Shown: piece by piece, positions 12,440 through 24,309 of the stretch | Layout of the letters: each line of letters starts with the position of its first letter | How positions within the stretch are numbered: the first letter of the stretch is position 1 | DNA from: Ophiura sarsii | Lineage: Eukaryota > Echinodermata > Ophiuroidea > Amphilepidida > Ophiuridae | Assembly (NCBI GenBank): GCA_035610835.1 | Contig: CM069455.1 | Span: 18,923,874-18,987,873, forward strand | Reading direction: 5' to 3' | Length of the DNA stretch: 64,000 bases | Program-made: the position numbers and the translations under genes | The notes under the pieces: generated by a model | Seen by the model: the letters and a program-made list of their open reading frames with translations, nothing else | What the model was told of the DNA's origin: nothing | The model's database searches: none

Positions 12440-13420
12440 GAGGATTATGGGTAGGTTTCTGAACGTATATTGATTCTTTTTAGAAGGGAGGGGGGAGGGG
12501 TGCATTTGGATATGTTACAATTTATAAAAGTGAGAACCTTGCAATGCTATTGAAATCACCTTTTGTCACATGTTGGCAAATCTTACACTCGATTACCGAA
12601 AGCTCAATGAAGCTCAATTACAGAAAGACATCAAGGACTTGATGACATAACCTGTTGAAATAGTTAACCATGTAATGTAATAGGGGCATTTTTGTTGTTT
12701 TTTAGCCTGCAGCAGTAATCATGTATTACCATTTTAGCCTTTTGGCGACATTTGTATGCTTAATTTGTAAGTTAAACTTTTTAAGAAAAGCATTCCTTTG
12801 TATCATATGTTTTGCTTTTAAACCTGTATTTCACGCAGTTAATTATGCTTTTATTATTGTTTAAAATTGTATAAAAAATAAAGCTCAAATAGTGTGGTAT
12901 TTGAAGAATTTGAAAATATTATAATGTATATAAAAGGCGATAGAAAAATAACCCGGTATAAGGTAGGATGGAACTAAGTTGTGTTGGGCGGCCAGTTCAA
13001 TTGGTTGGTATATCAGGGTTTTAAAAGTGTTTTTCAAATTTTTGAACCTTGAATTAGCATATTTTGGGTCAGTTGTGACCTTGGAACAGAGTTGTTTTTG
13101 TCGCCTGTTCAGCGTTCATGATAATCGGTGTCGCATCGCGAAATGCTCCACACTTTTGAAGTATTGCTATTCAATTGCACAAATGTGTAGCTTAAAGTGC
13201 AATGCAAGAAGATTCCCTTTTTGATATTTGATCACGTTCCATCAAAGCCAAAAACTGTATTTTGCTTATGGGACACAGGTTATACGTGCATTACATGGTT
13301 GAACTGTGTTACATGCGCATGCCAGATTATGTAGAACGTGCAAAGTTGATGAAATTTTAATTTTATTACTAAAACAAATTAAGTGCTATACAAAATTTGT
13401 GAATTGCTACACATAACTAA
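12440..13420. other. Intergenic, nothing recognised
   Basis: An open frame at 12979-13224 on the plus strand has no family signature and no splice context that would support a gene. Confidence 0.5.
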
Positions 13421-13439
13421 TAGTGCATCGCACTTTTTG

Positions 13440-13625
13440 CTACACAAAAAAATGCTGGAAATTGAACACTGCGCCTGTTGCCTATTAGGGGATGCAAAAA
13501 GTAACCCTGTTCTATGGGTCGAGGGGGGGGGGGGTTGTAGAAAATAATGCCTGACCAACCCAACCTGAGAAGTCCGTTTGCCCGTAGAGTACAGGGTTTC
13601 TTCCTGTCGCCGTACAACATCATTT
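13440..13625. mobile_element. Decayed foldback of the GTTGTACGG family
   Basis: The left part has GTAACCCTGTTCTATGGGTC. The right part has GTTTGCCCGTAGAGTACAGG and GTCGCCGTACAACATCATT, the terminal sequence type of the element at 6754. A G-run sits between. Confidence 0.55.
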
Positions 13626-13643
13626 GTCTTTGTTCAAGCATAC

Positions 13644-13822
13644 TACAGTGAAACCTTGTTATTACAAAGTCTGTTATCCCGAACTGTTTGATAACACAAA
13701 GTGTTTTTCAAGTACCAAGCTTAAAGTTTACATTACTATTAAACCTGATAACACAAAATTACTGTTAACCCAAACTAAGTTATGTGGCCCGAGCAACTCT
13801 GTGTTAACAAGGTTCCACTGTA
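13644..13822. mobile_element. pogo/Tigger-like MITE
   Basis: TACAGTGAAACCTTGTTAT is inverted as TTAACAAGGTTCCACTGTA, bounded by TA. CAGTGGAACC...TTAT termini are characteristic of pogo-class Tc1/mariner elements; assignment to this class is inference. Confidence 0.78.
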
Positions 13823-14046
13823 TCATCCTTTTGCATTCCCATGTGTTCTGCAGGTCATATACCATGAACATGGTCATTTTCATAAGCACATTTTTCACAC
13901 TCGAGTATTGAAGGAAAATACCAAACTGTTCTGATTATTTAGTGTTTCGCGTTCTTTTACATAGAAATTTGAAGTTAGACAACATTATATTTGTTCACTT
14001 ATATTTTCCCGCAACTCTTGTGGTCGGTAAAAGGCAAACAAAACAA

Positions 14047-14205
14047 AACTGTAAAAGTGGTAATTTTCGCCTGTTTTAAATTCACGATTTGTAGCTTCAT
14101 CACAGACTTAAATGCAAAATAAATATATTTGTGTGTTCTTATTTTTCGCAGTAGCTGGTTTGAGCGCAGAAATAAATGTATCAAACAAATGTCCACTTTT
14201 GCAGT
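14047..14205. mobile_element. MITE of the ACTGTAAAAGTGG family
   Basis: ACTGTAAAAGTGGTAATTTT is inverted as ATGTCCACTTTTGCAGTA. Confidence 0.75.
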
Positions 14206-14380
14206 ACTGTAGTAGCTCAAACATATCCACTTCGGTAATTGTTTATGTTCAATCAGGTCAAATGTTGAAAGTTAGTGTTGGATACTTGCACCAAATATTT
14301 GCAGCATGTAAGTGTTACAAATTGGCAACATTTCCCATATTCACGATTACGTAATTTAGGGAATGTAACACCTTACGAGT

Positions 14381-14631
14381 CGAGGGTTTAGTGCAACAAA
14401 GGGCTATCTGCATTTCGGTCAATTTGAGAAAAGTGAATTAAAGGTTTGTACTCAGTCTCATCATTGTCACCTATTGGTTTTGACAAGTTAAAAGAAATTC
14501 TATTCAAACCTTTTTGATTAGATGAATTTACTATTTTCTCATTAGGTTCCTGATCTTTTGCAGATCATTTTGATTCCAAAATCTCATTTTTGCCAAAAAT
14601 GCAGATAGCCCTTTGTTGCAATATACCCTCG
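14381..14631. mobile_element. MITE with CGAGGG ends
   Basis: GCAACAAAGGGCTATCTGCA within the left arm is inverted as TGCAGATAGCCCTTTGTTGC at 14600-14619. The ends read CGAGGGT and ACCCTCG. Confidence 0.88.
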
Positions 14632-14639
14632 AAGTGTTG

Positions 14640-16825
14640 TTATTAAGGGCATTACATTGGTGATTGTGCTGCTCGCATGAAATTTGCCAAATTAAATAGT
14701 TTAATATTTTTTATTGCTTTATAAAATACTATAGTTTCTTCTTTTTGGGCCAAATTTGTGTAGGATGTATTTTATATTCATGTGGTCCACTGTTTACAAT
14801 TTTGACTATATTCAAGGAAAATTATGTTATTGTACATTTTAGGGGTAATTTTCCCTACTTTTTAAACAAGAATTATGTCCAAAAACGTAAAATAAAATAA
14901 CTTGGACAGGTTGGCAGCTTTCATACTCCTGATTCTTGCTGTTTACGCAATCATTTTCACATGTGGGATTTACATCAACACAAGTGCTTAAGGGCATGAC
15001 CACTTCCCTGCCTTATCTGGGAATTGGAGAATATATGACTGACCAATAGCTAAATCGCCAATATAAATTGATTAGACAGTGGAACATAGCGGAACTATTT
15101 CTAATAAATCAGTACATTGGTGAGAGCTTGAAGGAATACCATTTTATAATAGTCCATTAAGAGACATTAAAAAGATTACTACAGGAAACATCAATATTTA
15201 TTTGCATAGGAAGTTTTATTAAAATTTCAACATCTTGGAAATATTTGTATTTCTTCATCTTGGAAATATATGTACTTCTTTTACGAAAACGGAACTTCTT
15301 TCCGGGCAATTTTAATTTTCAACCAATAATCGGTAAGTGGACAGCTATGGGATAACCAGTACAAATCAAATGACTCTTTGTGATTGGTTACTGAAATGAC
15401 CATATCATCTGATGTAGCCAACCAAAGACCTTGTAAATTAGTAGTGCCAGGGGACCTTCCAGGGGTCCATAGCTAATAAAGCATATTTTTAAGGCTGCCA
15501 ACTTCTTGATTCGGAAACATAATCATTTGATTAAGCAAATAAAGTGCCATAATTCCTGATCTGATCTCATATGAAAATTATATTTTTCATCTGCGCATTG
15601 GGCTACTGTTTGATATTGTGGCAACACCTGGTTATTTGTTTTGTTTGGAACATAATTATTTGGGTAATATCTTGTTTGGTACCACGAACAGAATAAATGA
15701 TGTTGAATTCTGTAGCTATAGAGTTACTGTTAGCTTATTCCATCATACAACGGGTCACCAAAGAGGATATCGCTGAATATTTTACTATGAATCTTGTGTG
15801 ACATTGTAAAGCAATAATAATTACACCATACCATACATCTTTTATCATTGTCTTATGGTGATTGACACAATACTGCCCAATAAATCTTTTTTGTGTGACT
15901 GAAATGATATTATCTGATTTGGATTGCTTTCTTTTCTGTGTCTTGTTTGCTTGCTTTACGGGAGATACCTATTGCAATGATACTTGTTTGTCTAATTATG
16001 TGAAGTGGCGCAAGTGCGTATAAAACTGAAAACATAATTAGATAGAGAAAACATGTAGAATTATTGTGATACCAAACGCGTCCTATTTTATTGAGGCCCC
16101 TTAATATAACACTAGCTGAAAGGTTTGGCCACATAACTCGCAATGCCATACATTTATCACATTGCAGGATGCTAAAGGGTGGGAGCGAGTCTCAGGAAAT
16201 TGAGTCCCAGGAACAAAAATTACCTTCCCGAGTCCCAAAAATAACACTAAGCTTACTAAATGACTTAACTCATCAGATTAGTCAAGTGGATTTATTTTGT
16301 CAAATATGTGCATTTTTTATGCTTGCTAAATTTTGATTTTCGCTGCAGATTTTCACTTATCTGATTAATGTGACGTCATTTTAAAACCCTAATAATCAAC
16401 CCACAGTATGTTTAAATGTTCATAATAAAAGAAGATGATCATGCAAGGCAAGATTGAAGTAAGAAAGAAAGACGGACCTCATTCCCGCTGGATTGACCAA
16501 ATAAAATTGATTACTGGACACCCGTGATTGTTACTCCTTTGCTGAAAATTGTTATCTGTGGCATATTTGTATAAGGTCACGAGCTTGCAAAACAAATGAA
16601 ATAACCATGGAAAACGTTTCTCTTTACTCCCCTCCCCATTTCAATTCATTACACAAGTGCAGTTTTACAGTTCTGAAAAAACGATCTTTTGTTCTTTGGA
16701 AAAACGGATAGCAATTATTGTAAGTTTGGCAGTAGTTTTTCATGTTTTCTCTATCTTATAATGCTTTCAGTTTATATTAAAAAAACAAAATTTCAAAAGT
16801 GGTGTCCATCCTTCTGATTGCTCCT
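14640..16825. other. Intergenic, nothing recognised
   Basis: AT-rich sequence with no conserved frame, no clear TIR pair and no array. Confidence 0.5.
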
Positions 16826-16830
16826 GGACC

Positions 16831-17041
16831 CCATCAGGGGCTTTATGGCAGTTCCTGGTGCGCGTATCAAAGTACATGTAAGATTTTTACTTTCCAACGT
16901 TGGCAGGTATGTCATCTTGCTATGTAAAAAATCTACCCCATCAGGGGCTCTATGGCAGTTCCTGGTACTCGTATCAAAGTACATGTAAGATTTTTACTTT
17001 CCAACGTTGGCAGGTATGTCATCTTGCTATGTAAAAAATCT
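16831..17041. repeat. Two-copy ~105-bp tandem repeat
   Basis: CCATCAGGGGCTTTATGGCA ... ATCTTGCTATGTAAAAAATC is repeated immediately with only a few differences, implying recent duplication. Confidence 0.95.
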
Positions 17042-17525
17042 TAAAAAGCGGCATTTAAATTTAGGGAATAGAGATATTGGCAAAATTAAAATGCTAGCAA
17101 ATTTTGTTGCGTTACAGTATATCCCAAATGTGAGTCTTATTTCTTAAATTTAAAGTTCCTATGCATTCAGAAAGTACATTTACATAATAATATATACATC
17201 ATGATATAGGAAAACTGTACACGGCTCAGAAAAATATTTGCATGGAAAAAGCTGCCAGTTATATACGAAAAGTCTCTTTATTTTTGTCAGTGAAAGAAAT
17301 TTCTACAGCTTTTGGTTGCGTGTAGCAATAGGTGTAACTTTACTGTCAAGAATGGAGGTATATTGTGTATGCCTTAAATTTGTCTTGTTTGTCCTATCTC
17401 TCAACACTACTGATCTTGGAATATTTACAGTTTTTTCTTCTCCCTCCCCCCAAAAAAAAAACAACACCAAATTCTATTTCATCAAAAACATTAGGTTTCA
17501 CTGAAAGTATACTTGTGTCAAAATG
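17042..17525. other. No gene seen
   Basis: AT-rich sequence; two overlapping plus-strand frames around 17240-17580 have no family signature. Confidence 0.45.
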
Positions 17526-17866
17526 TAGGCCTTTATCATTCAGTAGGCATGGATACTGCTATTTCATTGGTTTATTAGCATTTTGATATATTTTTGTATC
17601 ACTCTTTTGAAGTCCACCTATATGATACAAAATTTCACATCACTTAGTGCGTATCTCGTGTCACATATCGCATAGTCGTTTCATGTAAGTGCCATTTCCC
17701 CAGATTGTGCAAGCATAAAACAGCGTGCAGCATCTGGTGAGTCATACTGTTGCTTTATATCGGCCATTGTAAATGAAAATATCAGTGTTTTTCCTGTTTC
17801 CTCGTATTATAAAACTTAAACTAAGCGTTTTATCACTTCATGTCTACGCCTACTGAATGATAAATT
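17526..17866. mobile_element. Inverted-repeat element (TTTATCATTCAGTAGGC ends)
   Basis: CTTTATCATTCAGTAGGC at 17530 is inverted as GCCTACTGAATGATAAA at 17848-17864. Confidence 0.65.
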
Positions 17867-17888
17867 TATTATCCCCTATTTTTGTTCT

Positions 17889-18326
17889 TATGCAATACGA
17901 AAATATTAATGGTTTGGGTTCGTAATACGAAGCCAAACCATTAAAGGTAGATGTTCCGATGCTGGCCCGATTTTTAACTTGATGTTTTCTATTTTACATG
18001 AAAGGTCATCCTTATAATTGTCACATTCCAAAGTTTGACTTGCATATCTCCACTGGTTCTATTTTTAGAAGCGCAAGATCACAATACATTTGCCCATTGA
18101 GTTATACACAAACTGGTTGGTGGTTAACCACCTTTGGCAGTAATTCACCATGTTTTAGCCTATAATTTCTAAATGGAACTTTTCTGGAACCTAAGATTTT
18201 ACAGACATAATGAGAAAAATATGGGGATTCTTCTGATATCAAAATATCTTGATGTGAAAAAAAAAATCATAGCCCCAAAAAAGTGATTGGAACATACACC
18301 TTTAATATCTTTTCGTATTGCATGAG
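17889..18326. mobile_element. Nested inverted-repeat element
   Basis: The outer arms are TTATGCAATACGAAAATATT and AATATCTTTTCGTATTGCAT. The inner arms are TTAAAGGTAGATGTTCC and GGAACATACACCTTTAA. A 35-bp palindrome beginning AATGGTTTGGGTTCG lies in the left arm only. Confidence 0.75.
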
Positions 18327-18831
18327 CACGCGGGGGACAACTATAATATATAAAAAGGTTGTTTATGACAAATATTAAATCAATTGTCAAAGAATTCTAT
18401 GAAATTGAGACAATTCTTTTTACTCAGAACTAGAAAAGGATAAACAAAATCATGGTAGGCCTATTTAAAAAACACCTCATAACAGAATTTAGGTGAGGGC
18501 ACTGATTTTTTTACGGTTTTCAATATATATTAAAATAATCTTTCCTTTCTAGATGAGTTGAATTCATTCACAACAAAAGGGAATTATTTTCTTTAAAAAA
18601 AGGGGAAATAATGTACACAAAGGTAAATTGTATTTGTTTTCAACACTTGTGTGCATCAAGGGGTCCTCGTAATGTAAAATGTTATTTAGGGGAGAGAGGG
18701 GTTAGTTGAAACGTGACGTTTGTTGGAACATTGAAATCTATTTGAGGCATATAATTAATGTATAAAGTAATGATACCTAAGTCGGTGCATGCATATGCTG
18801 CCATTCACCAATGACAGCTGCTAACCAGTGC

Positions 18832-19050
18832 ACTATAACCCTAACCCCCTACCGGGTTTTTAACCGGGATCACAATTTGTTAGAGAAAACACCATATTAA
18901 TTGCCACTTGCCAGGGACCGGCCGGGAATCGATCCAGGGGACCCTCTGCACGTCGGCCCATTAAGCCAAGACCCTCGGCTACTCGTTCGCGCAATACACC
19001 TCGAAATAGGCTTAGAAGTAGTATTTCGTAGTACTCAGGGGGGTTAGGTT
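18832..19050 (-). mobile_element. tRNA-derived SINE, copy 2
   Basis: On the minus strand TCTTGGCTTAATGGGC is an A-box-like block and GGATCGATTCCCGG a B-box-like block. The 3' side ends in GGGGGTTAGGGTTATA. The order of parts matches the copy at 62715. Confidence 0.72.
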
Positions 19051-19340
19051 AGATTAATAAAATGCACAACAATTTTGTTGTAGTTGATGGATACCATAAC
19101 CCTAACCCCCCTATTATACTTGGGGGGGGGGGGGGGCGGTAATATATTGATCATGTCTAAAGATAACTCAATGTTTCAACTAAACTCGTGTTCCAGCTTA
19201 CCCCCATCACCCCGACTAAAACTGCAAGCAGCTTCCCCACGCACGCAGTGAATACTACATAACATTAGTACTCATACAATTCATTCGCTATTCAAAAAAT
19301 TATTATTATTATTATCATCATCATTATTTACAGGAATAAT
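19051..19340. repeat. Poly-G tract and ATT microsatellite
   Basis: A G-run of about 15 lies at 19121-19136 beside ATAACCCTAACCCCCC. An (ATT)n/(ATC)n stretch lies at 19301-19328. Confidence 0.8.
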
Positions 19341-19671
19341 CAATTATTATTTCAATCATGCTGCAAAAGATATGTACAACTTACCAAAACCACCTGCCCT
19401 CTCCCCTTCCATCTATACAGAATAATATTAAAACAATGCAACCATATCTGACCATCCATACATTTTACAATGATACTACAAATAACCATACAATCATCAG
19501 ATCTATACAAAAATACACAATTCACGAGAACAAATATTAACATTTGTACCGACTGCCGTCATTGAAACGAGATCACTTTACATTGTAGGATATCTAAAAA
19601 CGAGACAATTTTATTACAAGGAAATGGGGAAGCGTAACACTCGATTCAAATAATCATGGCTATTTTTTTGT

Positions 19672-19947
19672 AGACATAAGTCAACAAAAAACGCAAACCA
19701 TGTTGTACAGGCAAACGGACCTCTCGGGTCGGTAGCGCTTTTTGTTTCTTATTGTTCTTATTTTCCCTTGAAAATGACCATAAATGACCATAACCCCATG
19801 CCCCACCAACAAAAAAAGGATGGAAGTTTTTTGACAAGGAAACAAAATTTTGGGTTGGTATTCATTTGCATTTGAAAATGTTTTTCACCAATTTCTAAAA
19901 CAAATGGGTTGGTTATAGGCCTGTACAACGGTGTTTGTTGTTGTTGC
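19672..19947. mobile_element. Foldback of the GTTGTACAGGC family
   Basis: GCAAACCATGTTGTACAGGC (followed by AAACGGACCTCTC) is imperfectly inverted as GGCCTGTACAACGGTGTTTG. Confidence 0.72.
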
Positions 19948-19949
19948 TT

Positions 19950-20985
19950 TACTGTTAATCTAATGCTGCATGCCGAATTTGATGTCTTGTAAATTTAAAA
20001 CAGTTTAAAAAATATTTTCAGTAAATGTGTTCCTTTTATACAAAGATATATCCTTAAAAAGACAAAGATGTGTGTGTTTTATTTACTGTACGCAAAGACC
20101 CCAAAATATCATCAGTTACTGTATACAGAATGTTAGCCTGGATTGAAAGTGCTTATGTTCGGTAGTAGTATTTTTGTGTGTAGAACAACTGAGCCTGTGG
20201 ATGCGTTGTTCCACTATACTATAACCACCCAGATATATGTCAGACAATATAACATGGGTGCAGTTTAAAAACAATACCTTTATTCTCTAATTTGAATACA
20301 AGATGGAATGAAGTATAACAAAAGCCCTCTACTTAATAGTTGAAAGAAATAGAGTTGTGTTTGTAATTTCAGTTCAATACATTATTTTTCGTTGAGTTAA
20401 GATACAATGCTAAAATAAAATAAATGCCTTGAGAATGATTCACACCATTTTCTGTATGGTACACAGCAGATCTTGTAAAACATACGATTTAAAACCATTT
20501 TTTATGAGAAACATGAACGTGGGAATTTGTTGTTGTTGCGGAAACATGAATTTGAATCGTCAAGACGACAAGCACAATGCTATTAAAATGCCTGGGAGGG
20601 GGAGATTAACAACGAAATAGAAAACGAACATGGATTGCTACTTGTTCGGCTCCTTCTTATCACTTTCTGGGTTAATAAAAATATAAAAAGCAACACCACA
20701 GGTCAAATTAACATGAATACCAGACAAGTATTATAGGTTTATGTGCAAGGAATTCATTTTTTTGTGTAGGGAATATATTATTTTAAAATCAATTTAAGGT
20801 TTTTTTCAGTATATATTATATTTTTTCCTTAAAAATGTCAAACAGATGATAAAAATAATGTTGTCTCTCTGTACATCTAAAAATATCACCAATCCATAAT
20901 TCCATAATAAATACTTTTGTTATTAAAATATCTGAACAAATTGTCACCAAATAAGGACATCGAATGGCGAGTAATCAACTTTGTG
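19950..20985. other. Intergenic, nothing recognised
   Basis: AT-rich sequence with no supported gene or repeat. Confidence 0.45.
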
Positions 20986-20987
20986 TA

Positions 20988-21352
20988 TATGTGTCCCAAC
21001 ACGAGTTTAAAATGAGACACAAAATATGGGAATTATGAATATTGAGTTATTGATATCATGATATTAAATGAGGGACATTGAAAAACACTTCGTCTCAACA
21101 CACCAAATACAAATTGTCAAGTTATGGACATTTTTGGTTTTGTTAACAAATCAACGGAGTAAATGAAAATTAAATACCTCAAAATGTAGTTTAACTCTTT
21201 ATTTTCATGAATTGGAATCGTTGGTTGGATATATTAGGTGTATAAAAGATTTGAAAAAAGTATTTTTATTAATTTGACACATTTTTGCTCTTAAATCAAA
21301 TTAGCTACTGCCTCATTGTGCCTCATTTACTCATGTTGGGTCCCATACGAGC
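20988..21352. mobile_element. Weak inverted-repeat element
   Basis: TGTGTCCCAACACGAGTTTA and the complement of TGGGACCCAACATGAGTAAA bound about 360 bp. The match is imperfect. Confidence 0.45.
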
Positions 21353-21382
21353 AAAAACAAGTTAGATTTCCTAGATGTTGCT

Positions 21383-21660
21383 TTAGGCCAAACAAAGAAG
21401 AAGGTCTGTCTCAGAAGCTCGCCCGCATTGGTATGTGAAATGAGCTACGGCGCGCAGGTCTATGCGCTGGGGTCTAATTTGATTTTTTTTTTTGATTTTT
21501 AAAAAAAAAATTAAAAAAGTTCTCTGTAAGCTTGGATAAGGAAAAAAAAAGAAAAAAGCATACCTCATAGCCTATTTTCTATAAAAAAAAAAAAATCGCA
21601 CAGCACTTAGCTTTTTTGCACAATGTTTCTGAGACAGACCTTCTTCTTTGTTTGGCCTTA
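21383..21660. mobile_element. MITE family D, copy 1
   Basis: GGCCAAACAAAGAAGAAGGT (then CTGTCTCAGA) is inverted exactly at 21630-21658. TTA flanks both sides (possible target duplication). The interior contains GCGCAGGTCTATGCGCTGGG. Confidence 0.93.
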
Positions 21661-22039
21661 GCTGTTTTCTCTTAACCCCCTGAGCACTACTTGCCAATCT
21701 AACAGAGTTTCTGATTGGTTTAAAACAAAATATATTCATTTGAATAACCAGTTAAAATACAGCTTTGAAAAGATTACACTGCAAACATCATCACAGATAC
21801 AATTATTCCAACAAAATCTGTCATTGGTCCATAAATGATGTATCCATCTATCCGACCAATCGGCCAGTAGTTCTCAGGGGGTAAAATACTCCTAGCAATC
21901 ATCAAAACTACAAATTTAATTTCTTCTTCAAAATAATGTTTCTGTCAACACTGGGCTGTTATGTGGATTTCTGGTTATTTCATGTTCAAGTCATAATTAC
22001 AACTTGCTGTCTATATTTCCTCCAAATACCAACAAATCA

Positions 22040-22525
22040 TCGCTGTTCTGTCAAAACCTTGCATCTCCATCCAGCCCTTCAGCATATAAAGTAATACTCC
22101 TATTATATGTATAAACTTTGGGCAGTCCACTCAAGGGCCAAAAACACATCAAAACCTTGCAGGTGCTTTTGCCCCTGAACATACACAGTTCAACAAAAAT
22201 AAGTTCCCCTTTAGATTATGCCTGATATTTTAAAAATGAGTTTGCTCCATCGAAAGCGATTTTTGGCACACATAATGTATGTGTTCTGTTCACAGCAACA
22301 CTAAAACAGAGCTATAACTATGCAGGTGTTGTAATGCTTGAATGAGCACACATTGAATGGAGGAATACCTCAATTCAAAAGTTGCTAAATGATGTATTGA
22401 AGGATGGTTAAGCAGCTTGAACCAGGGTCTTTGCTAGCAGCACTTCCTATGCATAGAAATTGTGCAGTTTTAGTTCATACATGTTGAAGGGCCAGAAAAA
22501 CATACAAGGTTTTGACAGAACAGCA
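22040..22525. mobile_element. Inverted-repeat element (GCTGTTCTGTCAAAACCTTG ends)
   Basis: GCTGTTCTGTCAAAACCTTG is inverted exactly as CAAGGTTTTGACAGAACAGC at 22505-22524. A third, direct partial copy (ATCAAAACCTTGCAGG) lies at 22150. Confidence 0.85.
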
Positions 22526-23033
22526 AGGAAATGACTTCTGACAGGGAAAGAAATGACCTCATAATTATTCATGACTAGTGTCTACTGCCACTCTTTCTCA
22601 TATATTTTACACATTAAAAGATAAAAAGTTGATTCATTCAAAAGAAATTAAAACAAAAAGAGAGATGATTAGTCCCATACCGTACCTATAAAAAATTGCT
22701 TGTATCTACACATAAAAGTTTAATTTACAATTCTATCATTAATATTACTGTCCCGTATAAATAAATTTGTACATTTTCAGCGCTCACTTACTTCAGGACA
22801 TGAAGGATGCCCCAGTCCCTTCAGGTCTTTCGTTTTGTATAGTTAAAAAGTACCCAACAGAAATGTATCTTTTTTTGATGGCAACTTTCTTTTGCCTTTA
22901 AAAATGACCAATTGACCTTTAACCCTACCCTCTAAAAGAACTTATAACATGTTTTTTATAGTATCCATGTGTTAAATAACCCCACTCTGAAGTTGATTAT
23001 GAATTATTGATTTAAGTTTAAAGACTGACACCT
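22526..23033. other. No gene seen
   Basis: AT-rich sequence with no recognised structure. Confidence 0.45.
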
Positions 23034-23079
23034 TTGTCTCATATGTGTCTAACCACGTGTGGATGCACTAAGCACTACC

Positions 23080-23300
23080 CCTTTCCAAGACTAGGCCCCA
23101 CGTCCCTGTATTTTGCCGCCATCTTTGAAAATGTTGGATCAAATCGAGGGATTGGGAAAAACATGTCAAAAAGTGTGCGGCTCTTGGTAGAATTCCACAA
23201 AGGCTGGGCATGTGCATTGGTGCCCAGCAACAACTGAAAAAGCACCTGATTGGTCAACGTCGCGCCGTGTGAAACTACTGGCGCACTGTTGCATGAATTA
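23080..23300. promoter_or_regulatory. GC-richer patch with YY1-like and CCAAT motifs
   Basis: GCCGCCATCTTTG (23118-23130; minus strand CAAAGATGGCGGC) is a good YY1 consensus. CTGATTGGTCAACG is an inverted CCAAT box, and GTCGCGCCGTGTG adds CpGs. A promoter is possible but no coding exon is visible on either side. It could equally be a repeat copy. Confidence 0.25.
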
Positions 23301-23766
23301 GCCCAAATTTATTAATCAGCTCATTAGCGTACCCTTTTCGAACTGTATTTTGTTCAGTCTTCACAATTGAGCATCCTCACAGGGGCTGTTTGTAAATTGT
23401 AAAGACTGGAATGATTCAGTCTACTCCTCTCCCTGTAATGTGTTTTTTCATGTGTAAACTGCTCAAGTTAATTGCACAACAAATCTGGGTATTGTGTCAT
23501 TACTGACTGAACTTATTTTAAGCCATTTTTCATGTAACGTTTTACCCAGGGGTGATCTACTAAAGCATGATCCACCAACGCTCTAAGGGTACAGGTCAAG
23601 TGCAACCAAAAATGATCAATTATTCTCACTAAGATTGCCATATAAACATCTCATTCCTAATTTAGTAGTGTTACAACGAATATTTTGGTTAGATGAGGGT
23701 TAGCATTGTGCATCATCAGTGTGAGCCTACCCATCACAATTATATTTCAGATAATCTAGATACATC

Positions 23767-24308
23767 TTAGGCCAAACAAAGAAGAAAGTCTGTCTCAGAA
23801 ACATTTTGCAAATAAGCTAAGTGCTATGCTTTTTTTTTTTAGAAAATAGGCTATGTATGCACATTTTTGTTGTTGCTAATCCAAGCTTACAGAGAACTTT
23901 TTAACACTTTTTTTAAAAATCCAAAAGAAAAATCCAAAAAAGGAGTTTTTAGCCCTCAGCGCATAGACCTACGCCAGGCCTGTGCCACTGTACACAGACT
24001 CCCATTGCCGAGATTGAAGCCTTTCTAAGTGGAACATTGCGCGCCCTCATTATGCAAGAGGTACATCACGCGTCTAAATCATGCAAATGAGTTATTAAGA
24101 GGTACATCACGCGTCTAAATTATGCTAATGCGTTATTAAGCGGTATCGCGCATACTCATGCCCACATGCCCATATATGGGAGGCTTCAATTTTGCGATTT
24201 TAATTTCCTCTCCCATAATATAAGCTCCCTGCCTACGCGCCATACTTCATTCCGCATACCAATGCGGGTGGGCTTCTCTGAGACAGACCTTCTTCTTTGT
24301 TTGGCCTA
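23767..24308. mobile_element. MITE family D, copy 2, with extra insert
   Basis: GGCCAAACAAAGAAGAAAGT is inverted at 24277-24306. Compared with copy 1 it carries about 265 bp more, including two ~46-bp units ending in ATGCAAAT or ATGCTAAT and an inner inverted pair (ATTGAAGCCT / AGGCTTCAAT). Confidence 0.92.
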
Positions 24309-24309
24309 T

